From: Candidatus Regiella insecticola LSR1
GTDB lineage: Bacteria > Pseudomonadota > Gammaproteobacteria > Enterobacterales > Enterobacteriaceae
DNA length: 64,000 nt
Assembly: GCF_000143625.1 (NCBI RefSeq)
Contig: NZ_GL379591.1
Coordinates: forward strand, 103,702 to 167,701
Direction of reading: 5' to 3'
The notes under the pieces were generated by a model, which had not been told where the DNA came from, made no database searches, and was given only the letters and a program-made list of their open reading frames with translations. The position numbers and the translations under genes are program-made. This document shows positions 37,109-45,951 of this stretch, piece after piece. Positions within the stretch are counted from its first letter, which is position 1; the number at the start of each line of letters is the position of its first letter.

Positions 37109-37384
37109 TACAGGTGATCTATCAGGCAAGGGTGGGGGCTTGGTACGATGAAGCAACAAAGTGCCACTATGTTGAGCACTACACGAAAGCTCCGCCCTCA
37201 AGGGAGGCGGCCTTCGCGCTTTTTTAAGCGATAGGGTTACGATATTAGCAAAGCAACGACGCCAGAAGGCTTTAAAGCGCTGATCCGAGCCTTTCAACTG
37301 CATTTTCGTTAGGATAATTATGACGGAATGCTGGATACAAAAACCAGTGCAACATTAGCTGCATTGGTTGAAAAATATTTTTAA
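37109..37384 (+). pseudogene. N-acetylmuramoyl-L-alanine amidase (endolysin) C-terminal relic
   Basis: The frame from GTG 37109 reads VIYQARVGAWYDEATKCHYV, then HYTKAPPSREAAFALF and stops. After a frameshift near 37235 it continues DISKATTPEGFKALIRAFQL HFR, a TAG, and DNYDGMLDTKTSATLAALVEKYF with the final stop at about 37384. This is the characteristic C-terminal region of phage/AmiD-type amidases. The zinc-binding catalytic domain is absent. With the holin and Q protein it records a lysis cassette directly upstream of the fibre and eCIS genes. Confidence 0.7.
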
Positions 37385-37445
37385 TATTTACTTTCTATAA
37401 ATCAATGTCTTCCTACTCATTTCATCTACCAGGGAAATTCATCCT

Positions 37446-40400
37446 ATGAACAACACCAACGATCAGATTCTTTCTTGGACTGACCAAGGCGACAGGTGTT
37501 TGCAAGCAGCAAAGGCACCCAATGGTACGCCACTGCAACTGACCCATATGGTGTTAGGCAATGCTGCAACACCCATACCTGCCACTAAAACTAAACAAGC
37601 GACACAAGTTAGAAACGAAGTGTACCGTGCGCCTGTTGATCGTGTCGCACTGGATACAGCAAAGAAAAGCGTCGTCTGTGAACTCATTGTGCCTGAGAAT
37701 CAAAGAAATCAAACCATTCGTGAAATTGGTCTTTTGGAACACGAGACGCTGATGGCAATCGGTTATGCTTCCCATCATTATACACCGATGCAGCAGAAAG
37801 ATGACGCATGGACTTACATTGTCCATATTCCACTTGGGAATATCCCTGCTTCTGCTATTAAAACAGTGCATAACTTAATCAATCTTGAGGTATCAGATAA
37901 GCATTATCTCAATACGGCAGAGAATTTAAATGATTTAACCGATAAAGCCGCTGCACTCATAAATCTCGGATTAGAAAACGTACTGATCCATAGAAAAGGG
38001 ACATTGAGTGACTGGAATACGGCACTCAAGACCGGAATATATTTCGATTGGCACGAAGATAAAAATAAAGCGAAACCTAGCGGTTTTCCTCCTGGTAATG
38101 TTCCTCGTACTGGGACATTAGTGGTACTGGATACAGGCCTTTTTATCAATCAACTATACATGGGTGAAGCAGAAGATAGTGATGTATTATGGTACCGAAC
38201 CAAATTTGGGGGACTTCCTTGGAAACCTTGGCAAAAAATCGTTACTGACAAAAACTATATCGGTCTTTTTAAAAGCCTTATAGACGATGAGACTAAACGA
38301 AAAGAACTTGGCCTCGGCTCAGCGGCGGTGAAAAATGTGGGTACGGGTAATGCCGACTTGATTACCACCGGCGATGCGGATAGCCGCTATCTCAATGCGG
38401 CAGATAATTTAAAGGATTTAACGAATAACACCACTGCGCAAAATAATCTTGGCTTAGGTTCTGCGGCGGTGAAAAATGCAGGCACAAGTGATACTGATTT
38501 AATTACCACGGGTGATGCGGATAGTCGTTACCTCAACGCCACTCAGAATTTAAATGATTTAACCGATAAAGCCGCTGCACTCATAAATCTCGGATTAGAA
38601 AACGTACTGATCCATAGAAAAGGGACATTGAGTGACTGGAATACGGCACTCAAGACCGGAATATATTTCGATTGGCACGAAGATAAAAATAAAGCGAAAC
38701 CTAGCGGTTTTCCTCCTGGTAATGTTCCTCGTACTGGGACATTAGTGGTACTGGATACAGGCCTTTTTATCAATCAACTATACATGGGTGAAGCAGGAGA
38801 TAGTGATGTATTATGGTACCGAACCAAATTTGGGGGACTTCCTTGGAAACCTTGGCAAAAAATCGTTACTGACAAAAACTATATCGGTCTTTTTAAAAGC
38901 CTTATAGACGATGAGACTAAACGAAAAGAACTTGGCCTCGGCTCAGCGGCGGTGAAAAATGTGGGTACGGGTAATGCCGACTTGATTACCACCGGCGATG
39001 CGGATAGCCGCTATCTCAATGCGGCAGATAATTTAAAGGATTTAACGAATAACACCACTGCGCAAAATAATCTTGGCTTAGGTTCTGCGGCGGTGAAAAA
39101 TGCAGGCACAAGTGATACTGATTTAATTACCACGGGTGATGCGGATAGTCGTTACCTCAACGCCACTCAGAATTTAAATGATTTAACCGATAAAGCCGCT
39201 GCACTCATAAATCTCGGATTAGAAAACGTACTGATCCATAGAAAAGGGACATTGAGTGACTGGAATACGGCACTCAAGACCGGAATATATTTCGATTGGC
39301 ACGAAGATAAAAATAAAGCGAAACCTAGCGGTTTTCCTCCTGGTAATGTTCCTCGTACTGGGACATTAGTGGTACTGGATACAGGCCTTTTTATCAATCA
39401 ACTATACATGGGTGAAGCAGAAGATAGTGATGTATTATGGTACCGAACCAAATTTGGGGGACTTCCTTGGAAACCTTGGCAAAAAATCGTTACTGACAAA
39501 AACTATATCGGTCTTTTTAAAAGCCTTATAGACGATGAGACTAAACGAAAAGAACTTGGCCTCGGCTCAGCGGCGGTGAAAAATGTGGGTACGGGTAATG
39601 CCGACTTGATTACCACCGGCGATGCGGATAGCCGCTATCTCAATGCGGCAGATAATTTAAAGGATTTAACGAATAACACCACTGCGCAAAATAATCTTGG
39701 CTTAGGTTCTGCGGCGGTGAAAAATGCAGGCACAAGTGATACTGATTTAATTACCACGGGTGATGCGGATAGTCGTTACCTCAACGCCACTCAGAATTTA
39801 AATGATTTAACCGATAAAGCCGCTGCACTCATAAATCTCGGATTAGAAAACGTACTGATCCATAGAAAAGGGACATTGAGTGACTGGAATACGGCACTCA
39901 AGACCGGAATATATTTCGATTGGCACGAAGATAAAAATAAAGCGAAACCTAGCGGTTTTCCTCCTGGTAATGTTCCTCGTACTGGGACATTAGTGGTACT
40001 GGATACAGGCCTTTTTATCAATCAACTATACATGGGTGAAGCAGAAGATAGTGATGTATTATGGTACCGAACCAAATTTGGGGGACTTCCTTGGAAACCT
40101 TGGCAAAAAATCGTTACTGACAAAAACTATATCGGTCTTTTTAAAAGCCTTATAGACGATGAGACTAAACGAAAAGAACTTGGCCTCGGCTCAGCGGCGG
40201 TGAAAAATGTGGGTACGGGTAATGCCGACTTGATTACCACCGGCGATGCGGATAGCCGCTATCTCAATGCGGCAGATAATTTAAAGGATTTAATCAATAT
40301 AGTTCAGGCACGCCAGAATCTTGGCTTAGGCGATGCAGCGACTAGAACTGTCGGTCGAGAAGACAACCAGCTGGTGACTGCCGCCGATGCGCTGATTAGA

Positions 40401-40688
40401 AGAACAGAAGTGGTTGGTTTTGATAAGGTATGGGATTGGAATGTGATCACCCAACCCGGGGTTTATTTTTCATACGACACAAGCGATAATAATCGGCCTC
40501 AAAAACCCACGGGATTTCCAGAAGGGTTAACTACATTTGCAGGACACCTCGTCGTTTTAAAAGATTTTTCAGGGAATCAAACCTCTCAGTTATTTCTTTC
40601 TTTTGCTGGCACCATTTACTACCGCAGCAAATGGCATAACCATTTAGTGTGGCAACCCTGGCGGCGCCTCAGTTTTGATGTAGTTTGA
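37446..40688 (+). CDS. Prophage-type tail fibre with 3.8 long internal repeats
   Basis: 1,080 residues. The N-terminal 150 (MNNTNDQILSWTDQGDRCLQ, LTHMVLGNAATPIPATK, TIREIGLLEH, YTPMQQKDDAWTYIVHIPLG) match the baseplate-attachment domain of phage tail-collar fibres (DUF3751 type). From about residue 159 a 208-residue module is repeated: a beta-rich piece (LSDWNTALKTGIYFDWHED, SQ/NQLYMGE, WYRTKFGGLPWKPWQKI) plus two short LGLGSAAVKN-GT-ITTGDADSRYLNA units. Three full and one partial copies are almost identical. A final distinct receptor-like module begins near residue 950. It is inferred to be a fibre of a prophage or of the adjacent eCIS. The frame is intact. Confidence 0.85.
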   Translation: MNNTNDQILSWTDQGDRCLQAAKAPNGTPLQLTHMVLGNAATPIPATKTKQATQVRNEVYRAPVDRVALDTAKKSVVCELIVPENQRNQTIREIGLLEHETLMAIGYASHHYTPMQQKDDAWTYIVHIPLGNIPASAIKTVHNLINLEVSDKHYLNTAENLNDLTDKAAALINLGLENVLIHRKGTLSDWNTALKTGIYFDWHEDKNKAKPSGFPPGNVPRTGTLVVLDTGLFINQLYMGEAEDSDVLWYRTKFGGLPWKPWQKIVTDKNYIGLFKSLIDDETKRKELGLGSAAVKNVGTGNADLITTGDADSRYLNAADNLKDLTNNTTAQNNLGLGSAAVKNAGTSDTDLITTGDADSRYLNATQNLNDLTDKAAALINLGLENVLIHRKGTLSDWNTALKTGIYFDWHEDKNKAKPSGFPPGNVPRTGTLVVLDTGLFINQLYMGEAGDSDVLWYRTKFGGLPWKPWQKIVTDKNYIGLFKSLIDDETKRKELGLGSAAVKNVGTGNADLITTGDADSRYLNAADNLKDLTNNTTAQNNLGLGSAAVKNAGTSDTDLITTGDADSRYLNATQNLNDLTDKAAALINLGLENVLIHRKGTLSDWNTALKTGIYFDWHEDKNKAKPSGFPPGNVPRTGTLVVLDTGLFINQLYMGEAEDSDVLWYRTKFGGLPWKPWQKIVTDKNYIGLFKSLIDDETKRKELGLGSAAVKNVGTGNADLITTGDADSRYLNAADNLKDLTNNTTAQNNLGLGSAAVKNAGTSDTDLITTGDADSRYLNATQNLNDLTDKAAALINLGLENVLIHRKGTLSDWNTALKTGIYFDWHEDKNKAKPSGFPPGNVPRTGTLVVLDTGLFINQLYMGEAEDSDVLWYRTKFGGLPWKPWQKIVTDKNYIGLFKSLIDDETKRKELGLGSAAVKNVGTGNADLITTGDADSRYLNAADNLKDLINIVQARQNLGLGDAATRTVGREDNQLVTAADALIRRTEVVGFDKVWDWNVITQPGVYFSYDTSDNNRPQKPTGFPEGLTTFAGHLVVLKDFSGNQTSQLFLSFAGTIYYRSKWHNHLVWQPWRRLSFDVV
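37921..40293 (+). repeat. 624-bp tandem repeat in the tail-fibre gene (3.8 copies)
   Basis: Units start at 37921, 38545, 39169 and 39793; the last diverges at about 40293. I find one clear difference between copies: A at 38173 versus G at 38797 (Glu to Gly in copy 2). The unit length is divisible by three, so copy-number changes keep the frame. Each unit contains two shorter related sub-repeats of about 130 bp. Confidence 0.92.
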
Positions 40689-41169
40689 TGGAGCTAGAGG
40701 GAGAAATATAAACAATTAAAATTGGAACAAGCTAGAAGCAACAGGATTTTACTCAAAAACTGAAACTTCTGTTCCTGATGGGTCACCGATTAAAGATTTC
40801 CTTGATGTGAACAGGTACGGTTTATTATTCTCCTATCACCAAGACGTTTATATACAGTTGTATATGAGTAATGCAGATACGATATATTATCGAAGTCGAT
40901 GGAAATATGACAGTAATTGGCATAACTGGAAAAAATTCATCACTAATGAAGACTATAAAGAAAAGAATTTCTATGAAAACGGTTGGCAGAAATTTCCAAG
41001 TGGATTGATGATGCAGTGGGGAAAAGCGGAGAATACCACTTATGGAAAAGTAACAGTAACTTGGCCTAAGGAATTCCCAAACAAGGCGCTATCTGTAACG
41101 GCTACCCCGATTCTATTGAACCCAATGGGCAGTAATTGTCAATGTAGTTGTCGCCCAGGATGTAAAATC

Positions 41170-42270
41170 CTAGGCTGCTTTTTTGGCGTCTGGTTTCACC
41201 TTTTTTTCTCTGGATTTTTGTGGATTTAAATGGACTTCTTTCACATACGGCCACTGACGGATTTGACCTGCCCAGCGTGTAGGGTTTGCAGCGCGTGCCT
41301 TTTCATACACTGTGTTACGCTGAGCTAATAGGGCTTTATCAAGGCCTGCATGTCTTTGTGCAGGTGTGACAAATTCAATGGCACTGTGGCGATGTTCTTG
41401 ATTATACCAGTGCACCACGTGTTCGACCCATGCGCGGGCGTCTTGCAGGTTGTCAAAAGGGTTAACCGGGTACTCAGGGCGATATTTTAGCGTCTTGAAG
41501 GCCGATTCAGAATAGGGATTGTCGTTGCTCAGGGAGGGTCGACTCAACGAAGTCGCTATTCCCAATGTTTCGAGCGTAAACAACAGGATAGCGCCTTTCA
41601 TCGGGCTGCCGTTGTCGGAGTGTAGGGTGACTTGACCGGGCAAAATCCCCTCACGCTGACAAATATCTTTGATCATATCACTGGCATGTTGGGCACTTTC
41701 TTCAGCATATACCTGCCAACCGACAATCTTACGGCTAAAAATATCGAGGAAAAGGTAGAGGTAAAAATACTGGCCTTTAATACGGCTGGGGAGATAAGTG
41801 ATATCCCAACTGTAGAGCTGGTTGGGCGCGGTGGCACAGAGTGCCCGAGGCTTAAAACGTGGTTTTGCCGGGCGTTCTGCTCGTCGATGCTTCAGTTGCC
41901 TGGCGTCCCGCAATACGCGATAAAAAGTGGATTCGGAGGCGAAATAGAGCCCTTCATCAGCCAACATCGGCACAATTTGACTCGGGGGTAAATGAGCAAA
42001 TTTGGCCGAAGAGGTTATTTCCAGTAGCTTAGCCCGCTCACAGGGTGAGAGTTTGTGGGGCGGCGGCGCTGTTCGGCGCGTTCGGCCATCCACTTGCTCG
42101 ATAGCTTTCTGCCAGCGCTGTAGGGTTCGCGTGCTTAGCCCAATCAGGAGACAAGCCTGTTGTTGCCGCGCTCCGGCCTGCGTTGATTCAGTAATCCACA
42201 TCATAATAGACTGGCGCTGTTCGGGAATAATCATTTTTCCTCTTACTGCGTTGTGTTCGCTTCGGGTCAC
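41170..42270 (-). CDS. IS3-family transposase OrfB
   Basis: 366 residues, with an HTH_21-like segment and an rve integrase core. The DDE residues are in YSWDITYLPS (first Asp), VTLHSDNGSPMKG (second Asp) and NDNPYSESAFKTLKYRPEYP (Glu). It is normally made as an OrfAB fusion through -1 frameshifting in the 82-bp overlap with orfA. Complete and open. Confidence 0.88.
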   Translation of the reverse strand: MTRSEHNAVRGKMIIPEQRQSIMMWITESTQAGARQQQACLLIGLSTRTLQRWQKAIEQVDGRTRRTAPPPHKLSPCERAKLLEITSSAKFAHLPPSQIVPMLADEGLYFASESTFYRVLRDARQLKHRRAERPAKPRFKPRALCATAPNQLYSWDITYLPSRIKGQYFYLYLFLDIFSRKIVGWQVYAEESAQHASDMIKDICQREGILPGQVTLHSDNGSPMKGAILLFTLETLGIATSLSRPSLSNDNPYSESAFKTLKYRPEYPVNPFDNLQDARAWVEHVVHWYNQEHRHSAIEFVTPAQRHAGLDKALLAQRNTVYEKARAANPTRWAGQIRQWPYVKEVHLNPQKSREKKVKPDAKKAA

Positions 42271-42481
42271 AAAAATCCGCGCGCCATTGCTTCAGGTGAT
42301 GAACAAAAATACCCTGCCCCCTGCACCAAGAGGCGAGTTCACTTTCTGCTAAACAACTTCTTAGCTTCCTCGGCGGCACGTTAAGTTCATCCGCAATGGC
42401 TTTCATTGTACGCCCATTCCGATGATAAACCTTACACAGCGCCTGCTCTTTAAACTCTTCCGAATACGTCGGTTTTTCCAT
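42188..42481 (-). CDS. IS3-family OrfA
   Basis: 97 residues with an HTH of the Tnp_1/transposase_8 type (YSEEFKEQALCKVYHRNGRT MKAIADELNV). The ATG at 42479-42481 lies inside the element and overlaps orfB by 83 bp. It binds the element ends. Confidence 0.8.
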   Translation of the reverse strand: MEKPTYSEEFKEQALCKVYHRNGRTMKAIADELNVPPRKLRSCLAESELASWCRGQGIFVHHLKQWRADFCDPKRTQRSKRKNDYSRTAPVYYDVDY

Positions 42482-42687
42482 GATTATATCGCCTCTTTAT
42501 TAGTTCCCATTAACGAAAATTAGAGGCGACAACTAGACTGACACTGGGGGTGGGGGAAAACACTGTCAGTGTCGAGCCGGGTTCAATAACAACAGGCCAG
42601 GCTATTTTTAATCGTAAAACTCAGCATGGTAATAACGACCATACTAATGGCGATTGGTCATTTTTCTGGCAAGCGATTGGGCACTGA

Positions 42688-42965
42688 TTGAATATCTGCC
42701 CATACTTATCGATTATTTTTGTTTATTTTTTAGCAATATACTGATTAAAAAAGCAGTTTGCCACCCGCGCAGACACCGGTAACAATTGCCACTACCCCGA
42801 TCGGGTTTATCTTCCAGACTGCCTGCAGAGAGATAAACCCAGCATTAAACACTTATTTGATTAACAACGATCCCTTCATCGTCACGCTGTTGACGGTGAT
42901 TGACTTGTCATTGATTGTCGCTAACGCGTCAATCATATTTTTTTAACTTACTGAGAGCATTCACT
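42688..42965. promoter_or_regulatory. Leader region of the eCIS operon
   Basis: 278 bp between the fibre relic and the sheath ATG. An imperfect hairpin lies at about 42807-42838 (GGGTTTATCT...AGATAAACCC). A 62-codon frame at 42758-42946 (MPPAQTPVTIATTPIGFIFQ) has no ribosome site or family and is not annotated. No clear sigma-70 promoter is seen; transcription may come from upstream late promoters. Confidence 0.4.
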
Positions 42966-44630
42966 ATGAGCTATAAAACTCCTAATGTGTACGTCGAAGA
43001 ACAAGCCATTTTGCCTCCTTCGGTGGCTGAAGTGTCCACCGCCATTCCCGCCTTTATTGGTTATACCGCGCGTGCCGGGGCAAACAACGAACTAAAAGAG
43101 AAAGCGGTGCGCATTAGCAGTCTGCTCGCGTATCAGCGCCATTTTGGTGAGGCACCTTTGACTCACTTTGACGTTAAAGTGAACAACCAGAATGTTGTTG
43201 AAGTAAAACCTAAAAAAACATTCGATTATTTCATGTATGACTGCCTGCGCCTTTATTTTGCTAATGGTGGGGGGGATTGTTACATTGTCTCCGTCGGTAA
43301 TCATCAAGAAAAGATCAGCAAAATCGCCATAGAAAAGGGCATCGACGCCTTAGAAAAAGAAGATGAGCCGACATTAATCGTCATGACTGAGAGTGCCAAT
43401 CTTTCAACAGAGGACTACGGGGCATTATGTCAAAAAGTATTAATGCACTGTGCAACATTAAAAGATCGCTTTGCTATTTTTGATGCCGGTGAAAATGATA
43501 TTGATCAAGTCAAAACATTCAGAGAGAAGATTGGGACGGATAATTTAAAATACGGTGCCGCGTATTTTCCTTATCTCACGACGAATTTAGGCTATCACTA
43601 TAGTGATGACTCCGTGGAAGTCACCGGAATCAGTGATCCCCGTACGCAAATAGGGCATTATTCGTCTGGCGACAATGGCTTATTAGTGACCTATACCGGT
43701 AATCAAAATGATGCTCCCAAGATAAAAATAAGTAAACACACCGATGCAGAAGAAAAGTCAATTAGTGTCGTTCCCAACAACAGCTTTGTTTTGGAAATCA
43801 CCATCCCCAAGACCGGCGCTTCGGCGAAAGATATTGTTGCTATTTGGAATGGTCTCAGTGATAAAAAACAATTTAATATGGAGAACCAAGGCACCGGGGT
43901 AGATATGATAACGCAAGAAATTACCTCACCGCAGGCGCTCACTTATGCGAGTGATGCTCCCAGTGCTACACGCGAGAAGTTAAGTAAACTAAAAAGTAAT
44001 AAAACCGCGCTTTATAACCAAATTAGAACCAAGATTGACAATGAACGATTAACGTTACCCCCCAGTGCGGCGATAGCCGGCGTTTATGCCCGTATCGACA
44101 GAGAACGCGGTGTCTGGAAATCCCCCGCCAATGTGAGCCTAAATGATGTGATCGGGCCGACGCTGAAGATTACCGATCAACAACAAGAAAACTTAAATGT
44201 CGATGCAACGGCGGGTAAATCCATCAATGCCATCCGCAGTTTTACCGGCAAGGGCACCGTGGTTTGGGGGGCGAGAACGTTGGCGGGGAATGATAATGAA
44301 TGGCGTTATATTTCTGTGCGGCGTTTATTTAATCTTATCGAGGAGTCGTTGCAAAAATCCACCACCTTTGCCGTGTTTGAGCCCAATAATGCCATGACCT
44401 GGCTGAAAGTGAGAACGATGGCGCAAAGTTATCTCGACGACCTCTGGCGTAAAGGGGCGTTAGCCGGGGCGACACCCGAAGAAGCGTATTTTGTCAAAGC
44501 AGACCGCGGGCAAACGATGACCGAGCAAGACATTCTCGAAGGAAAATTGATTGTCGAAATCGGTGTGGCGGCGGTGCGTCCCGCTGAATTCATCGTGTTG
44601 CGCTTTGCGCATAAACTGCAGCAAGCCTAA
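42966..44630 (+). CDS. eCIS contractile tail sheath (Afp2-4/Pvc2-4-like)
   Basis: 554 residues from ATG 42966, with GAGAGCATTCACT upstream; a longer frame to 42915 lacks support. The N-terminus SYKTPNVYVEEQAILPPSVA and STAIPAFIGYTARAG is the typical sheath handshake strand. The C-terminal gp18-like domain has GTVVWGARTLAGNDNEWRYI, FAVFEPNNAMTWLKVR and VEIGVAAVRPAEFIVLRF. The sheath contracts to drive the inner tube through the target membrane. It is the first gene of the eCIS operon and the only sheath in the window, whereas Afp-type clusters usually have two or three. Confidence 0.95.
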   Translation: MSYKTPNVYVEEQAILPPSVAEVSTAIPAFIGYTARAGANNELKEKAVRISSLLAYQRHFGEAPLTHFDVKVNNQNVVEVKPKKTFDYFMYDCLRLYFANGGGDCYIVSVGNHQEKISKIAIEKGIDALEKEDEPTLIVMTESANLSTEDYGALCQKVLMHCATLKDRFAIFDAGENDIDQVKTFREKIGTDNLKYGAAYFPYLTTNLGYHYSDDSVEVTGISDPRTQIGHYSSGDNGLLVTYTGNQNDAPKIKISKHTDAEEKSISVVPNNSFVLEITIPKTGASAKDIVAIWNGLSDKKQFNMENQGTGVDMITQEITSPQALTYASDAPSATREKLSKLKSNKTALYNQIRTKIDNERLTLPPSAAIAGVYARIDRERGVWKSPANVSLNDVIGPTLKITDQQQENLNVDATAGKSINAIRSFTGKGTVVWGARTLAGNDNEWRYISVRRLFNLIEESLQKSTTFAVFEPNNAMTWLKVRTMAQSYLDDLWRKGALAGATPEEAYFVKADRGQTMTEQDILEGKLIVEIGVAAVRPAEFIVLRFAHKLQQA

Positions 44631-44718
44631 CGCTTTTCTTCTGTTTTTTCTTAAAGCGGCGGTTTGATTCACTGCCTCTTATCCTTTTTTTATTATTTTT
44701 AAACTGGAGATGACCACC

Positions 44719-45168
44719 ATGGCCACCACTGTCGCTGATATCAAAGCAGATTACCCCTTTTCTGTTTATCGTTTTAACGTAAGTATTATGGGTCTAGAAG
44801 ACAAAGTCGGTTTTTCTGAAGTATCCGGGTTAGAAGTCGGGCATCAACCCATTACGTATAAAGATGGGTTGGGTTTTAAGCATATGCCGGGCATGCCAGA
44901 GCCTATCAAACTGACCTTAAAAAGAGGCATTGTAAAAGGCAATTCCACCCTTTACGATTGGATGATCAGTGTCCGTTTGAATCTTGTGGAGAAACGCGAT
45001 ATCACCATTAGCTTGCTGGATGAAGAAACCCATCCACTTGTGACTTGGACAGTACAAAGTGCGTTCCCCACCAAATTGGTCGCGCCATCATTTAATGCGA
45101 CCAGCAACGAAGTGGCCATTGAGACGCTAGAGCTTATGGCTGATAGTCTGCGTGTTGAGCATGCATGA
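44719..45168 (+). CDS. eCIS inner tube protein 1 (gp19-like)
   Basis: 149 residues using the ATG at 44719, which is 9 bp after GGAG; an earlier ATG at 44710 directly abuts GGAG and is less likely. The family pattern is clear: YPFSVYRFNVSIMGLEDKVG, FSEVSGLEV, YKDGLGFKHMPGMP, LKRGIVKGNSTLYDWM, and the ending IETLELMADSLRVE. It polymerises as hexameric rings inside the sheath and conducts cargo. It corresponds to Afp1/Afp5-type tube proteins. Confidence 0.93.
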   Translation: MATTVADIKADYPFSVYRFNVSIMGLEDKVGFSEVSGLEVGHQPITYKDGLGFKHMPGMPEPIKLTLKRGIVKGNSTLYDWMISVRLNLVEKRDITISLLDEETHPLVTWTVQSAFPTKLVAPSFNATSNEVAIETLELMADSLRVEHA

Positions 45169-45190
45169 TAAGGCATAAGGTGTTAAAATA

Positions 45191-45667
45191 ATGCTGTTAC
45201 CCAATCTTTCTGCCATGGAGATAAACACGCCGCCCGTGAGCTACCGCTTCGCGGTGGTGTTTTATCCCTCAGGTCGCACACCCAATTTAGTCGATATGCG
45301 CTTTCAAAAGGTATCGGGGTTATCACTTGAGATAAAGACCCACAAGATACAGGAAGGGGGCAACAACGTGGGTCATGCCGTATTACCCAGCGGCGTACGC
45401 GCCACGACGTTACGGCTGGAAAGAGGGATGGTGCTGCTGTCGCCCCTCAATACTGAGTTTAACAGCACACTGAGCTTTTTTCAGTTTAACCCTTGTCATG
45501 TCATGGTCACGTTACTCAATGAAACTTGTCTGCCCACAGCAGCATGGCTATTCCTCAACGCGTTTCCGACGGGCTGGCAATGTTCAGATCTGGATGCCAA
45601 CGCCAATGCCATCATGATAGATACTTTTGAACTGGCGTATCAACGCCTACAAGTCCTGCGAGTGTAG
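45191..45667 (+). CDS. eCIS tube-like protein 2 (tube initiator type)
   Basis: 158 residues, a second gp19-like fold: PPVSYRFAVVFYPSGRTPNL, FQKVSGLSLEIKTHKIQEGG, LRLERGMVLLSPLNTEF and IDTFELAYQRLQVLRV. It is diverged from the first tube protein. In Afp/PVC clusters such a paralogue (Afp5/Pvc5) forms the baseplate-proximal tube ring. It lies 22 bp after tube 1 and 2 bp before the DUF5908 gene, so co-translation is likely. Confidence 0.88.
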   Translation: MLLPNLSAMEINTPPVSYRFAVVFYPSGRTPNLVDMRFQKVSGLSLEIKTHKIQEGGNNVGHAVLPSGVRATTLRLERGMVLLSPLNTEFNSTLSFFQFNPCHVMVTLLNETCLPTAAWLFLNAFPTGWQCSDLDANANAIMIDTFELAYQRLQVLRV

Positions 45668-45669
45668 CG

Positions 45670-45948
45670 ATGCCCATTGAAATCCGCGAACTGATGATTA
45701 AAGCCACTCTGCGTGATCCGCCAGATTTTAGGGGAGAAACGACCCGATTGGCGGCCGGGGCTAATGCTGGGGATCCGTCTCAACCTGAACCGCAGGATCA
45801 GGATGCCCGATGGCGTCAACTTATCGCCGCCCAGCTTGAACGTCTGCTGCCTGAACATGTAGAGCGGCTTTTAAGCCGTGACGGTTTTTTTGAACAAGCA
45901 TTAACCGACCAGATTGTGCACATTTTGGCACGAATGAAGGAAAGGTAA
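45670..45948 (+). CDS. DUF5908 (Afp6/Pvc6-like) small eCIS protein
   Basis: 92 residues starting MPIEIRELMIKATL, the N-terminal signature of the small DUF5908 proteins found between tube and LysM genes in eCIS loci. A Pro/Ala-rich linker and a helical C-terminal half (LIAAQLERLLPEHVERLL) follow; this extension is longer than in many members. Role not established; presumed assembly factor. Confidence 0.8.
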   Translation: MPIEIRELMIKATLRDPPDFRGETTRLAAGANAGDPSQPEPQDQDARWRQLIAAQLERLLPEHVERLLSRDGFFEQALTDQIVHILARMKER

Positions 45949-45951
45949 CGT

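Larger units (their letters stand above)
41137..42543 (-). mobile_element. IS3-family element
   Basis: 1,407 bp with inverted ends TGTCAATGTAGTTGTCGCC (41137) and TGTCAGTCTAGTTGTCGCC (read from 42543), 17 of 19 matching. It carries the overlapping orfA/orfB pair on the minus strand and interrupts the second fibre gene. Both frames are open, so it may be active. Confidence 0.88.
40720..42687 (+). pseudogene. Second tail fibre fragment, interrupted by an IS3 element
   Basis: The 5' piece (40720-41136) reads NWNKLEATGFYSKTETSVPD, then FSYHQDVYIQLYMSNADTIYYRSRW and the C-terminal fibre motif GWQKFPSGLMMQWGKAE. It breaks off after NPMGSN at the IS3 end. The remainder resumes at 42544 (LGVGENTVSVEPGSITTGQA ... 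NGDWSFFWQAIGH) and stops at 42687. No proper start is present, so it was probably an extra C-terminal module left behind the intact fibre. An IS insertion has split it. Confidence 0.75.

Noticed and set aside
37904-40021. Repeated antisense frames of 76-81 codons within the tail fibre
   Set aside because: They recur every 624 bp because of the tandem repeat and are shadows of the fibre gene, without start signals.
37921-40293. CRISPR-like array
   Set aside because: Units are 624 bp, contiguous, coding and in frame; there are no short spacers and no cas genes.
42758-42946. A 62-codon hydrophobic frame before the sheath gene
   Set aside because: No ribosome site or family pattern; composition and hairpin content fit non-coding leader DNA.
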